From NCBI RefSeq assembly GCF_005250615.1, contig NZ_SULM01000001.1, forward strand, positions 186,001-250,000: 64,000 nt of DNA, read 5' to 3'. This stretch comes from Pseudomonas rhizoryzae. Its GTDB lineage: Bacteria > Pseudomonadota > Gammaproteobacteria > Pseudomonadales > Pseudomonadaceae. Position 1 is the stretch's first letter. The number at the start of each line of letters is the position of its first letter. The position numbers and the translations under genes were made by a program. This document shows, piece after piece, positions 7,040-14,056 of this stretch. The notes under the pieces are model-generated. The model was not told the origin of the DNA, made no database searches, and saw only the letters and a list, made by a program, of their open reading frames with translations.

Positions 7040-8365
7040 TCAGGCCTTGAGCGTCAGGCTGGCGAGATAGGCCTTGGGATCGGCGGGGTCGAACACCTTG
7101 CCGTCGAAAAAGGTTTCCCGGCCGCGCGAGTTGCCGGTGGGGATGTCGCCAGCCGGTACGCCGATGGCCGCCGCCGCTTCGCGCCAGAGGTCGGCGCGGT
7201 TCACCTGGGCGATCAGGCCCTGGGCATCGAGGTCGCCGGGCAGGTAGCCCCAGCGCTGGTTCTCGGTGATGAACCAGAGGTCATGGCTCTGGTAGGGGAA
7301 GGAGGCGTGCTCGCTCCAGAACTTCATCAGGTGCGGACTGTTCTGCACCACCCGGCCATTGCCATAGTCGAAGGTGCCCTGCAGGCGGCCGACCACGTCT
7401 TCGGCGGGTGCGCCGATCCAGCGGCGCTTGGCGCAGATCTCGGCCACCTTGGCCTTGTTGGCCGCCGCGTCGCAGTATTGCTGGGCTTCCAGCACCGCCT
7501 TGAGCAACGCCACGGTGGCCTTGGGGTTGGCCTGGACATAGTCGCCGCGCAGGGCCAGGGCCTTCTCCGGATGATTGGCCCAGAGCTCGCCGGTGGTCAG
7601 GGCGCTGTAGCCGATGTTCTGCTTGACCAGTTGGGCGTTCCAGGGCTCGCCCACGCAGAAGGCGTCCATGTTGCCCACCTTCATGTTGGCCACCATCTGC
7701 GCCGGCGGCACCACCAGGGTGGTGGTGTCCTGGTTCGGGTTGATGCCGTTGGCCGCCAGCCAGTAGCGAATCCACAGATCGTGGGTGCCGCCGGGGAAGG
7801 TCATGGCGGCCGAGGTCTTCTTGCCGGCGGCCTGGCGGGCGGCCAGGGCGCTCTTGAAGCCGCTGGCATCGAGGCCGATCTTCTGGTCCTTGTACTCGTT
7901 GGACAGGGAGATGCCCTGGCCGTCGACGTTCAGCCGGGCCAGCAGCGCCATGGGCAGCGGCTGGCCGTTGGGGGTGATCTTGCCGGAGGCCAGGTGATAG
8001 ACCATGGGCGTGAGGATATGGGCGCCATCGATGCCGTTGGCGGCCGAGCCCAGGACCAGGTTGTCGCGGGTGGTGCCCCAGGAGGACTGCTTGAGCACCT
8101 CCACCTCGGTCATGCCGTACTTGGCGAACAGCCCCAGCTCGTCGGCGACGAACAGCGGCGCGGCATCGGTGAGGGCGATGAAACCGAGCTTGGCCTTGGT
8201 GGTTTCCACGGCGTCGCTGCCGGCCGCCCAGGCGGCGGACCTGAGTCCGGGCGGCAGCAGACCGAGGGCGGCACCGGCACCGAGCACGCCAAGCGACTGC
8301 TTGAGGAAACTGCGGCGGGGGAGTCCACGACCGGCCTGGTCATCGTTACGGGAGCTGTCGTCCAT
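7040..8365 (-). CDS. nrtA: Nitrate ABC transporter substrate-binding protein, Tat-exported
   Basis: A 441-residue periplasmic nitrate-binding protein of the CmpA/NrtA family. The N-terminus carries a twin-arginine signal (RRSFLKQSLGVLGAGAALGL, about residues 16-35), so it is probably folded before export. The mature part has KLGFIALTDAAPLFVADELG and FPGGTHDLWIRYWLAANGI, both typical of nitrate-binding NrtA. ATG 8363-8365 (MDDSSRND) was chosen because AAAAGGATAGGACG precedes it; an ATG eight codons upstream lies directly on the T-run of the leader terminator. It is the first gene of nrtABC, controlled by a sigma-54-like promoter and an attenuator. Confidence 0.92.
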   Translation of the reverse strand: MDDSSRNDDQAGRGLPRRSFLKQSLGVLGAGAALGLLPPGLRSAAWAAGSDAVETTKAKLGFIALTDAAPLFVADELGLFAKYGMTEVEVLKQSSWGTTRDNLVLGSAANGIDGAHILTPMVYHLASGKITPNGQPLPMALLARLNVDGQGISLSNEYKDQKIGLDASGFKSALAARQAAGKKTSAAMTFPGGTHDLWIRYWLAANGINPNQDTTTLVVPPAQMVANMKVGNMDAFCVGEPWNAQLVKQNIGYSALTTGELWANHPEKALALRGDYVQANPKATVALLKAVLEAQQYCDAAANKAKVAEICAKRRWIGAPAEDVVGRLQGTFDYGNGRVVQNSPHLMKFWSEHASFPYQSHDLWFITENQRWGYLPGDLDAQGLIAQVNRADLWREAAAAIGVPAGDIPTGNSRGRETFFDGKVFDPADPKAYLASLTLKA

Positions 8366-8395
8366 CGTCCTATCCTTTTTCTCGGGCATAAAAAA

Positions 8396-8440
8396 ACGGC
8401 GTCCACACTCGGCAGCCGTGGCTGCGAGGGTGGACGCCGT
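8396..8440 (-). terminator. Attenuator terminator in nrtA leader
   Basis: ACGGCGTCCAC and GTGGACGCCGT form an 11-bp stem with an inner GC-rich loop. On the minus strand a run of seven T follows, ending at an in-frame ATG and about 25 nt before the chosen nrtA start. It lies between promoter and gene, so nrtABC expression requires antitermination. Confidence 0.85.
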
Positions 8441-8475
8441 CGTCCGGGGTGTTCTGTGGGAGCGAAAAATCGCTC
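8432..8475 (-). promoter_or_regulatory. Degenerate ANTAR-like leader hairpins upstream of nrtA
   Basis: Minus-strand hairpin 1 (8460-8475) has stem GAGCG/CGCTC and loop ATTTTT (A1 present, G4 absent). Hairpin 2 (8432-8445) has stem GGAC/GTCC and loop GACGGC (G4 present, A1 replaced by G). The 3' half of hairpin 2 overlaps the terminator 5' arm, exactly as in the cobA leader. The architecture agrees with NasR control, but the loops depart from the A1/G4 rule. Confidence 0.55.
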
Positions 8476-8486
8476 GTTAGGACTTT

Positions 8487-8502
8487 TGCAGGGACCGTGC
8501 CA
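8487..8502 (-). promoter_or_regulatory. Sigma-54 (-24/-12) promoter of nrtABC
   Basis: Minus-strand TGGCACGGTCCCTGCA matches TGGCACGnnnnTTGCA with one mismatch and exact spacing. The start point would be near 8475, immediately before the leader hairpins. Dependence on RpoN fits nitrogen-limitation control. Confidence 0.8.
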
Positions 8503-8574
8503 AGCCTGAAATAGCCTCTTTGTCGCCGTTACGAGGCTAGTTGGCGCACAGCCGCGGGGCGAATTCCGCTCGGT

Positions 8575-8593
8575 GTGCGCCGTCCGGGCGCAC
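8575..8593. promoter_or_regulatory. Inverted repeat: NtrC-like upstream site and/or nasR terminator hairpin
   Basis: GTGCGCC-GTCCG-GGCGCAC. The inner 17 bp (TGCGCC-N5-GGCGCA) match 10 of the 12 outer positions of the NtrC box TGCACC-N5-GGTGCA. The centre lies about 110 bp upstream of the predicted nrtA start point, a normal enhancer position. It is also 10 bp after the nasR stop and could end that transcript, though no T-run follows. Confidence 0.45.
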
Positions 8594-8603
8594 GGCGGGT
8601 GTA

Positions 8604-9848
8604 CTAGCGCGGTTGTGCCAATACCTGCCGTACCACCTCTGGCAGCGGTACGCCACTGTGCATCGCCAGCTGCTGCAGATGCTGGTGGGCTTCGGCCTCG
8701 GGCAGCGCCAGTTGCTGCATGAGGCGTTGCTTGGCGCGCTCCAGTAACTTGCGCTCGGCCAGGGATTGGCGGGTCTCCTGCAATTCCGCCTCGACCTCAT
8801 GCAGCCGCCGCGTCTGGGCATGGAGCAGGTCGAGAATTCCGGGGGCAGGTTCGCCTGGTCGGGTCTCGCCGACCGGCTGGGCCGCCAGACTGAACAGCAG
8901 CGGCTGGCCCGGATCGCGTTCCAGCTCGGCGAGTCGTCGCGACAACTTGCGGTGACTGTCCAGATCGGCCTGGGCGGTGCCTATGCTCGCCGCGCAACGC
9001 GTCCGCAATTCCGCCACCAGATGCTGGGCCACCGTCTGCATGGCATCCAGGCGGCGGGTGTTGAGTTCGAACCAGAGCTCGGCGAGCGCCGGCTCCACAT
9101 GGGCGTTGGCCGAGGTCCGCCGGGCGACCTCGCGCAGTCGCTCGATCTGCAGGCGGGACGGGCAGCGCTGCACCTCGTCCCAGCGCTGCAGCGCCTCGGC
9201 ATCGGCGTGGTCGAGGAAGCCTTCGAAACAGCGGGACTGGCCGCTGTCCAGGTCATCGAGCCGGGCGAGCAGGCTGGCGTCGAAGTGGCCTTGGGTGAAG
9301 CCGACCACTCCGGTCGCCCGCGCTTGTCCGGCCAACTCCTTGCCCTGCATGAAGTTGAACAGTGCTACCAGGGCGCGGGTCAGGCCGGGGTCACTGGCCG
9401 TGTCGGCGGCCTCGAAGATGACCGTCAGCAGGCCCGCGATCAGGTGCGAGAAGGCAGTGGTGGCCGCCTGCATCGCCACCCGCCGTTCGACGATGGCGCG
9501 TCTCAGACTCGGTAGGCCATCGAGCAGGTGCAGGACGCAGGCGATACGGTTGAGCAGCCGGGGCCGATCCTGGGCGACGCTGGCGTCGAGCGCCTCCAGC
9601 CAGTCGCGCAGCCGGGCCTCGCTGCCGCGGGCGGTGGTGGAGTGCTGCTCCAGGGCGGTGCGGTAACGATCGTTGCCGGTGCCCAGCAGGATATTGCTGA
9701 AGCCGCGCTCACGCTGCAGGTCATGCACCAGGGCACTGGCGCCTTCCACCAGCTCGCAGGTGAGGGCGAGGCCTTCCAGCTGCTGCAATTCGCAGCGACG
9801 GGCCGCCAGCATGAAGCGCAGGGCAGGGGGCATCTGGCGATCGGACAT
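8604..9848 (-). CDS. nasR: NasR-type nitrate/nitrite-responsive antiterminator (NIT domain + ANTAR domain)
   Basis: A 414-residue one-component regulator. A helical NIT domain covers about residues 25-290 and contains the sensor-type motif LQRERGFSNILLGTG. After a linker rich in Leu, Glu and Arg, the C-terminus (about residues 355-412) matches ANTAR: ERKLLERAKQRLMQQ ... LQQLAMHSGVPLPEVVRQVL. In Klebsiella, NasR binds nitrate or nitrite and then the leader RNA of the nas operon to block termination. Matching leaders precede cobA and nrtA here. The start MSDRQMPPAL has no strong ribosome site; an upstream ATG (MRPGGLADAQ) is an alternative. No NasS/NasT pair is seen in the window. Confidence 0.88.
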   Translation of the reverse strand: MSDRQMPPALRFMLAARRCELQQLEGLALTCELVEGASALVHDLQRERGFSNILLGTGNDRYRTALEQHSTTARGSEARLRDWLEALDASVAQDRPRLLNRIACVLHLLDGLPSLRRAIVERRVAMQAATTAFSHLIAGLLTVIFEAADTASDPGLTRALVALFNFMQGKELAGQARATGVVGFTQGHFDASLLARLDDLDSGQSRCFEGFLDHADAEALQRWDEVQRCPSRLQIERLREVARRTSANAHVEPALAELWFELNTRRLDAMQTVAQHLVAELRTRCAASIGTAQADLDSHRKLSRRLAELERDPGQPLLFSLAAQPVGETRPGEPAPGILDLLHAQTRRLHEVEAELQETRQSLAERKLLERAKQRLMQQLALPEAEAHQHLQQLAMHSGVPLPEVVRQVLAQPR

Positions 9849-9882
9849 GGCGGGGACTCGAACGGGGCGCTGGCCAGTGGCC

Positions 9883-9898
9883 TGCAAAAGCTGCTCCA
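9883..9898 (-). promoter_or_regulatory. Possible sigma-54 promoter of nasR
   Basis: Minus-strand TGGAGCAGCTTTTGCA has GG and GC at sigma-54 spacing and a perfect TTGCA -12 element, but a poor -24 half beyond TGG. It would start transcription about 23 nt before the chosen nasR ATG. Weak evidence. Confidence 0.28.
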
Positions 9899-9988
9899 GA
9901 CCTTTTGCGCCCCAACGTCTGCTCACACTCTCCTGAGCGTCGGCCAAGCCTCCTGGCCTCATTGGTCTCTGGCGCGGGATCAGTATTA

Positions 9989-10129
9989 GGTTCTGTACGA
10001 AAAATGCCTGCGCTCGGTGATGCTTCGTTGAAAAACGCTTCGGAATGCTCATTTACCACTCGTAAACTCCGCTTCCTCAGCGCTTTTCGCCTCGCCTGAC
10101 CGTCGCTCGGCGATTTTTCGTACAGAACC
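9989..10129 (+). mobile_element. MITE-like element, copy 1, flanked by TA
   Basis: A 141-bp element bounded by TA (9987-9988 and 10130-10131). The ends, including one TA, form 19-bp perfect terminal inverted repeats starting TAGGTTCTGTACGAAAAAT. A 39-bp core at 10040-10078, itself an imperfect hairpin around TTTAC-CACTC-GTAAA, is identical to the reverse complement of 40460-40498. It has no coding capacity. Its right end provides the G of the TAG stop codon of the PP2C-kinase gene. It lies between that gene and nasR. The transposase family is not identifiable from this window. Confidence 0.8.
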
Positions 10130-11799
10130 TAGTGCCGATAGAGCCAGAACAGGATGATCGCCAGGTTGCCGGCGAGGGATAGGGCCGCCACGGTCTGCCA
10201 GGTGCGCAGGGGATTGCGTTGCAACAGCGGCAGGGCGCGCGCGGCGGGTTGGCGTTCGCCCTGTTCGAGCAGCAGCAGCGCCTCCTCGGCGGTCTCGAAG
10301 CGCTCTTCCGGATTGACTGCCACGGCGCGCTGCAACCAGTCCTCCAGCCAGGTCGGCACATCGGGGCGCCGGCGCAGCACACTGGCAGGGGGGCCGAAGC
10401 GCGGTCGCTGGAAGGGTTCGACCTCGCCGTAGGGATAGCTGCCGGTGAGCAATTCGTAGAGCGTCACGCCAGCGGCATAGAGATCCTGGGCCGGACTCGG
10501 AGCAGCGCCATCGAAGGACTCGGGAGCCCGATAGCTGGGGGTGCCGGGTGCATCCTGCAGGTCCTGGGACAGTTGCGGGCAATAGGCCAGGCCGAAGTCG
10601 AGCAGGCGCAATTCGCCATCCGTGCCGCGGTGCAGGTTATCCGGCTTGATGTCGCGGTGCAGGATGTTGCGGCGATGCAACTGGCCCAGGGCGCGCAAGA
10701 GGCGGGAAGCGACGTCCAGCCACTCCGCCAGCGCCAGCGGCCCATCGCTGTGCAGCTGTTGCGCCAGGGTGCGCCCGGGATATTCCCGTTGGACGAAATA
10801 AAGATGCGCGCGGCGTGGTAGCGGATGCACCTCGACGAAGGCGCGCCCGGCCACGCGGCGCAGGAACCATTCCTCCATCAGCAGCGCATGGCCGGCGAGG
10901 GTGTCGTGTTGCAAGGCCGCTGGCAGGGTCTTGAGCAGCCAATGGCGACTACTCTCGTCCTCTACCCGGTAGAGCAGCGATTGGCGCGATTCGGCCAGGC
11001 GTTCGAGCACCGTCCAGCCTTCGAATTGCTGTCCGGGCCGCAGGGCCGGCAGGGCGGGCCAGGTATCGGCGCTGGCGAGGGTATCGGCCAGGGAGACATC
11101 GGGGAGCTGGTCGACCCGCACCAGCAGGGCACTGGCGTTGTCCTGGCCACCGGCATGCAGGGCGCCGGCCACCAGTGCCTGGGCGGTCGCCGCCAGGTCC
11201 GCTCCGGCATCGGCGAGGATGCGCCTCATGCTGTCTTCGCCCAACGCCGCCCAGACGCCATCGCTCACCAGCAGCAGGGTCTCGCCGGCGTCCAGTTCGC
11301 CTTCGCGAAAATCCACCACCAGATGGCTTTCCAGACCCAGCGCACGGGTCAGCACATGCTGCATGCCGGCCTGCTGCCAGACGTGGTCGACGGTGAGGCA
11401 GGTCAGTCGCCCGCCGTGCCAGCGATAGGCGCGGCAATCGCCGACATGGGCCAGGGTGTAGCGGCGCCCGCGGATCACCAGGGCGGTCAGGGTGGTCAGT
11501 AGGGGTTGGCCGTTGCCGGCGGCCTGTAACCAGCGATTCTGCGCCAGCAGCAGCCGTTCCAGCGCCTGGGCCACCGGCCAGGTCTCCGGCGTGGCGTAGT
11601 AATCCAGCGCCAGGGCCTGGAGGGTGGCACGGGCGGCCAATCCGCCATCCGGGCAGCCGCTGACGCCATCGGCCAGGGCGAACAGGTGCCCCTTGGTCGC
11701 CGCCAACGCCGCGCTGGGCTGGACGCTGCGCAAGGCATCCTGGTTTTCCTTGCGCGGACCGGTCACGGTGGCTTCGGCAGTGGCGAGTTCTAGGGGCAT
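10129..11799 (-). CDS. Bifunctional PP2C phosphatase / serine-threonine protein kinase, membrane-anchored
   Basis: A 556-residue fusion protein. The N-terminal PP2C phosphatase (about residues 1-235) has [33 protein letters not shown] and GGQDNASALLV. A protein-kinase domain (about 255-510) has LLKTLP, catalytic HRDIKPDN, LLDFGLA and GTPSYRAPE. One C-terminal membrane helix (LSLAGNLAIILFWLY) ends at the terminus. The glycine-rich loop lacks glycines (LAESRQSLLYRV), which is unusual for an active kinase. In P. aeruginosa a similar fusion sits among the nitrate assimilation genes, so the link to nrt/nas here is probably functional; its targets are unknown. The start MPLELATAE is chosen without a clear ribosome site. 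Its TAG stop is created by the MITE-like element. Confidence 0.88.
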   Translation of the reverse strand: MPLELATAEATVTGPRKENQDALRSVQPSAALAATKGHLFALADGVSGCPDGGLAARATLQALALDYYATPETWPVAQALERLLLAQNRWLQAAGNGQPLLTTLTALVIRGRRYTLAHVGDCRAYRWHGGRLTCLTVDHVWQQAGMQHVLTRALGLESHLVVDFREGELDAGETLLLVSDGVWAALGEDSMRRILADAGADLAATAQALVAGALHAGGQDNASALLVRVDQLPDVSLADTLASADTWPALPALRPGQQFEGWTVLERLAESRQSLLYRVEDESSRHWLLKTLPAALQHDTLAGHALLMEEWFLRRVAGRAFVEVHPLPRRAHLYFVQREYPGRTLAQQLHSDGPLALAEWLDVASRLLRALGQLHRRNILHRDIKPDNLHRGTDGELRLLDFGLAYCPQLSQDLQDAPGTPSYRAPESFDGAAPSPAQDLYAAGVTLYELLTGSYPYGEVEPFQRPRFGPPASVLRRRPDVPTWLEDWLQRAVAVNPEERFETAEEALLLLEQGERQPAARALPLLQRNPLRTWQTVAALSLAGNLAIILFWLYRH

Positions 11800-11872
11800 G
11801 GGCGAGGCGCCGGAGAGAGGGGACGCAAGGCGATGCAAAAGCGATACCCATCGTCATTGCGCCCCGCCTCCA

Positions 11873-13906
11873 TCACCAGATCTCCACGCGCTTGGCGTCC
11901 GGCCGGACCATGGCATCGCCGGGCTTGCAACTGAACGCCTGGGCGAAGGACGGCATGTTGGACGGTGCGCCGATGGCGCGGAATCTCATGGGCGCATGGG
12001 GATCGGTGTTGAGGAACAGGCGTGCCTGCGCTTCGCGGATTGAGCCACGCCAGACCCGCGCCCAGTTGAGGAAGAAGCGCTGCTCCTGGGTATAGCCATC
12101 GATTTCGCTGCGGGCCTCTTCCGGCTGCTTGGCCAGCGCCAGTTGCAGGGCGTCGTAGGCGGCGTTGATGCCACCGAGGTCGCCGATGTTCTCGCCCAGG
12201 GTCAGCTTGCCGTTGACGTGCAGCTCCGGGTGATCCGGCAGCGGATGGTAGTTATCGAATTGCTCCACCAGCTTGCCGGTCCGGGCCTCGAAGGCCTGCC
12301 GATCGGCGGGTGTCCACCAGTCCACCTGGTTGCCGGCACCGTCGAACTTACTGCCCTGGTCGTCGAAGCCATGGCTGGCCTCGTGTCCGATCACCGCGCC
12401 GATGCCGCCGTAGTTGATGGCGTCGTCGCCGTCCGGGTAGAAGAACGGTGGCTGCAGGATGGCGGCCGGGAAGTTGATGGTGTTGTCGGTGGAGCTGTAG
12501 TAGGCATTCACCGTCTGCGGCAGCATGCCCCATTCCTGGCGGTCGGTGGGCTTGCCGATCTTGTCCAGGTCATGGCGATAGTTGAAGCGCGAGGCGGCTT
12601 CCAGGTTGGCGTAGAACCCCTGGGGCTGGAGGGTCAGGCCGCTCCAGTCACGCCAGCGCTCCGGATAGCCGATCTTGGGCAGGAAGCTGTCCCACTTGGC
12701 CAGCGCCTTCTGCTTGGTCTCGGGGCTCATCCAGTCGAGCTGCTCGATGCGTGTCCTGAGCGCCAGCATCACGTTGTCTACCAACTGCTGGGCGCGGGCC
12801 TTGGCCTGGGGCGAGAAATGCTCCTGCACATAGAGCTGGCCGAGGCCTTCGCCCATGGCGCCATTGACCGCCCGCAGTACCCGCTTCCAGCGTTCGCTTT
12901 GTTGCTGCTGGCCACTTAGGGTCTTCTGGTTGAAGTCGAAGCTTTCCTGTTGGAAGGGCTTAGATAGCCAGGGCGCGGCATCGTCGATCACATGGGCGCG
13001 CAGATAGGCCTGCCACTGCTCGATGGGCGTATCGGCCAGCATCCGGTCAAATTCGGCGAAGAAGCCGGGCTGGGACAGCGAAAAACCGGGCTGGCCGTGG
13101 ACGCCCTGACTGGCGAAGAAGGCTTGCCAGTCGAAATGCGGCGTCACCTTGTTCGCCTCGGCGAAGCTCAGGTAGTGGTACTGGTTCTCCGGGTTGCGCA
13201 GGTCCACCGGCTTGACCGAGGCACGGGCGAGGCGACTTTCGAAGGCCAGCACCAGTTCGGCCTGGACGGCGGCCTGGGCCTTGGGTACTCCGGTGAGGGT
13301 CAGCAGCCGGGCGACATGCTTGAGATAGGCCTGGCGCAGCGTGGCGTAGTCGGCCTCGGTGTAGTAATCGGGCATCGGCAGACCCAGGCCGCCCTGATAG
13401 GCATAGGCGATCTGCTGCTTGGCATTCTGGTAGTCGGCGCCGGAACCGAAGGAAAACACCTGCATGTCGCCGCGGGCGAAGCTCTGTTGCAGGTACTTCA
13501 CCACGTCGGCGGTGGTGCGCAACCCGGCGATGGCGGCCAGTTGCGGCTGGATCGGTCGATAGCCGGCGCGCTCGATGGCGGCCTCGTCCATCCCCGAGCG
13601 ATACAGCCAGCCGATCTTCTGCTCGACCGAGCCGGCCGGCGCGCGATCCGCTTCGCGGGCGGCCCGCTGCAGGAGGGCGTGCTGGTCGTTGAGTGACTTC
13701 TCGCCCAGGGCCATGAAGGAACCCCAGCGCGACTTGTCCGGCGGGATGGGATTGGCGGCCACCCACTTGGCATTGACGAAGGTATCGAGGTCGGTACAGG
13801 CAGTGGCGGGATCACCCAGTTCGTTGACGTCGAACACTGGGGCAGCGAGTGCCTGGCCGCCGAATAGCAGGCCGATGGCGAGAGCAAGGGGTTTCAACGC
13901 AGGCAT
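11873..13906 (-). CDS. M13-family zinc metallopeptidase (PepO/neprilysin-like), exported
   Basis: A 677-residue secreted or periplasmic endopeptidase. The signal peptide is MPALKPLALAIGLLFGGQALA, which fixes the start; a longer in-frame extension lacks any signal. M13 hallmarks are the zinc motif HEASH within GAVIGHEASHGFDDQGS (about residue 500), the third-ligand motif GENIGDLGG (about 560) and the conserved end CKPGDAMVRPDAKRVEIW. Another family block is YYSSTDNTINFPAAILQPP. It is a single gene, 74 bp from the PP2C-kinase gene and convergent with nothing. The substrate is unknown; family members cut peptides shorter than about 40 residues. Confidence 0.93.
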   Translation of the reverse strand: MPALKPLALAIGLLFGGQALAAPVFDVNELGDPATACTDLDTFVNAKWVAANPIPPDKSRWGSFMALGEKSLNDQHALLQRAAREADRAPAGSVEQKIGWLYRSGMDEAAIERAGYRPIQPQLAAIAGLRTTADVVKYLQQSFARGDMQVFSFGSGADYQNAKQQIAYAYQGGLGLPMPDYYTEADYATLRQAYLKHVARLLTLTGVPKAQAAVQAELVLAFESRLARASVKPVDLRNPENQYHYLSFAEANKVTPHFDWQAFFASQGVHGQPGFSLSQPGFFAEFDRMLADTPIEQWQAYLRAHVIDDAAPWLSKPFQQESFDFNQKTLSGQQQQSERWKRVLRAVNGAMGEGLGQLYVQEHFSPQAKARAQQLVDNVMLALRTRIEQLDWMSPETKQKALAKWDSFLPKIGYPERWRDWSGLTLQPQGFYANLEAASRFNYRHDLDKIGKPTDRQEWGMLPQTVNAYYSSTDNTINFPAAILQPPFFYPDGDDAINYGGIGAVIGHEASHGFDDQGSKFDGAGNQVDWWTPADRQAFEARTGKLVEQFDNYHPLPDHPELHVNGKLTLGENIGDLGGINAAYDALQLALAKQPEEARSEIDGYTQEQRFFLNWARVWRGSIREAQARLFLNTDPHAPMRFRAIGAPSNMPSFAQAFSCKPGDAMVRPDAKRVEIW

Positions 13907-14017
13907 GGGAGAAAAGGGTCTCCAGAAAGGTACAGAGAGAAGCGGGGTAGGGCGTCGAGGGTAGCGGTCAGGGTGCGACCCTGCCAAGGCGGGTCTTGCG
14001 TGGACCCCAGAAACGAC

Positions 14018-14039
14018 GATCCCCGCCGAAGCGGGGATC
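14018..14039 (-). terminator. Terminator-like hairpin after nuoN
   Basis: GATCCCCGC-CGAA-GCGGGGATC, a perfect 9-bp stem, lies 18 bp past the nuoN stop. The following minus-strand sequence is only weakly T-rich. It probably ends the nuo transcript. Confidence 0.6.
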
Positions 14040-14056
14040 GCGAGCGACGCCAGGGA

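Noticed and set aside
5353-8365. Taurine or alkanesulfonate transporter as an alternative for the ABC operon
   Set aside because: The related SsuABC/TauABC have shorter binding proteins without this Tat signal. The 441-residue NrtA-type protein, nasR and the nitrate-type leader favour nitrate.
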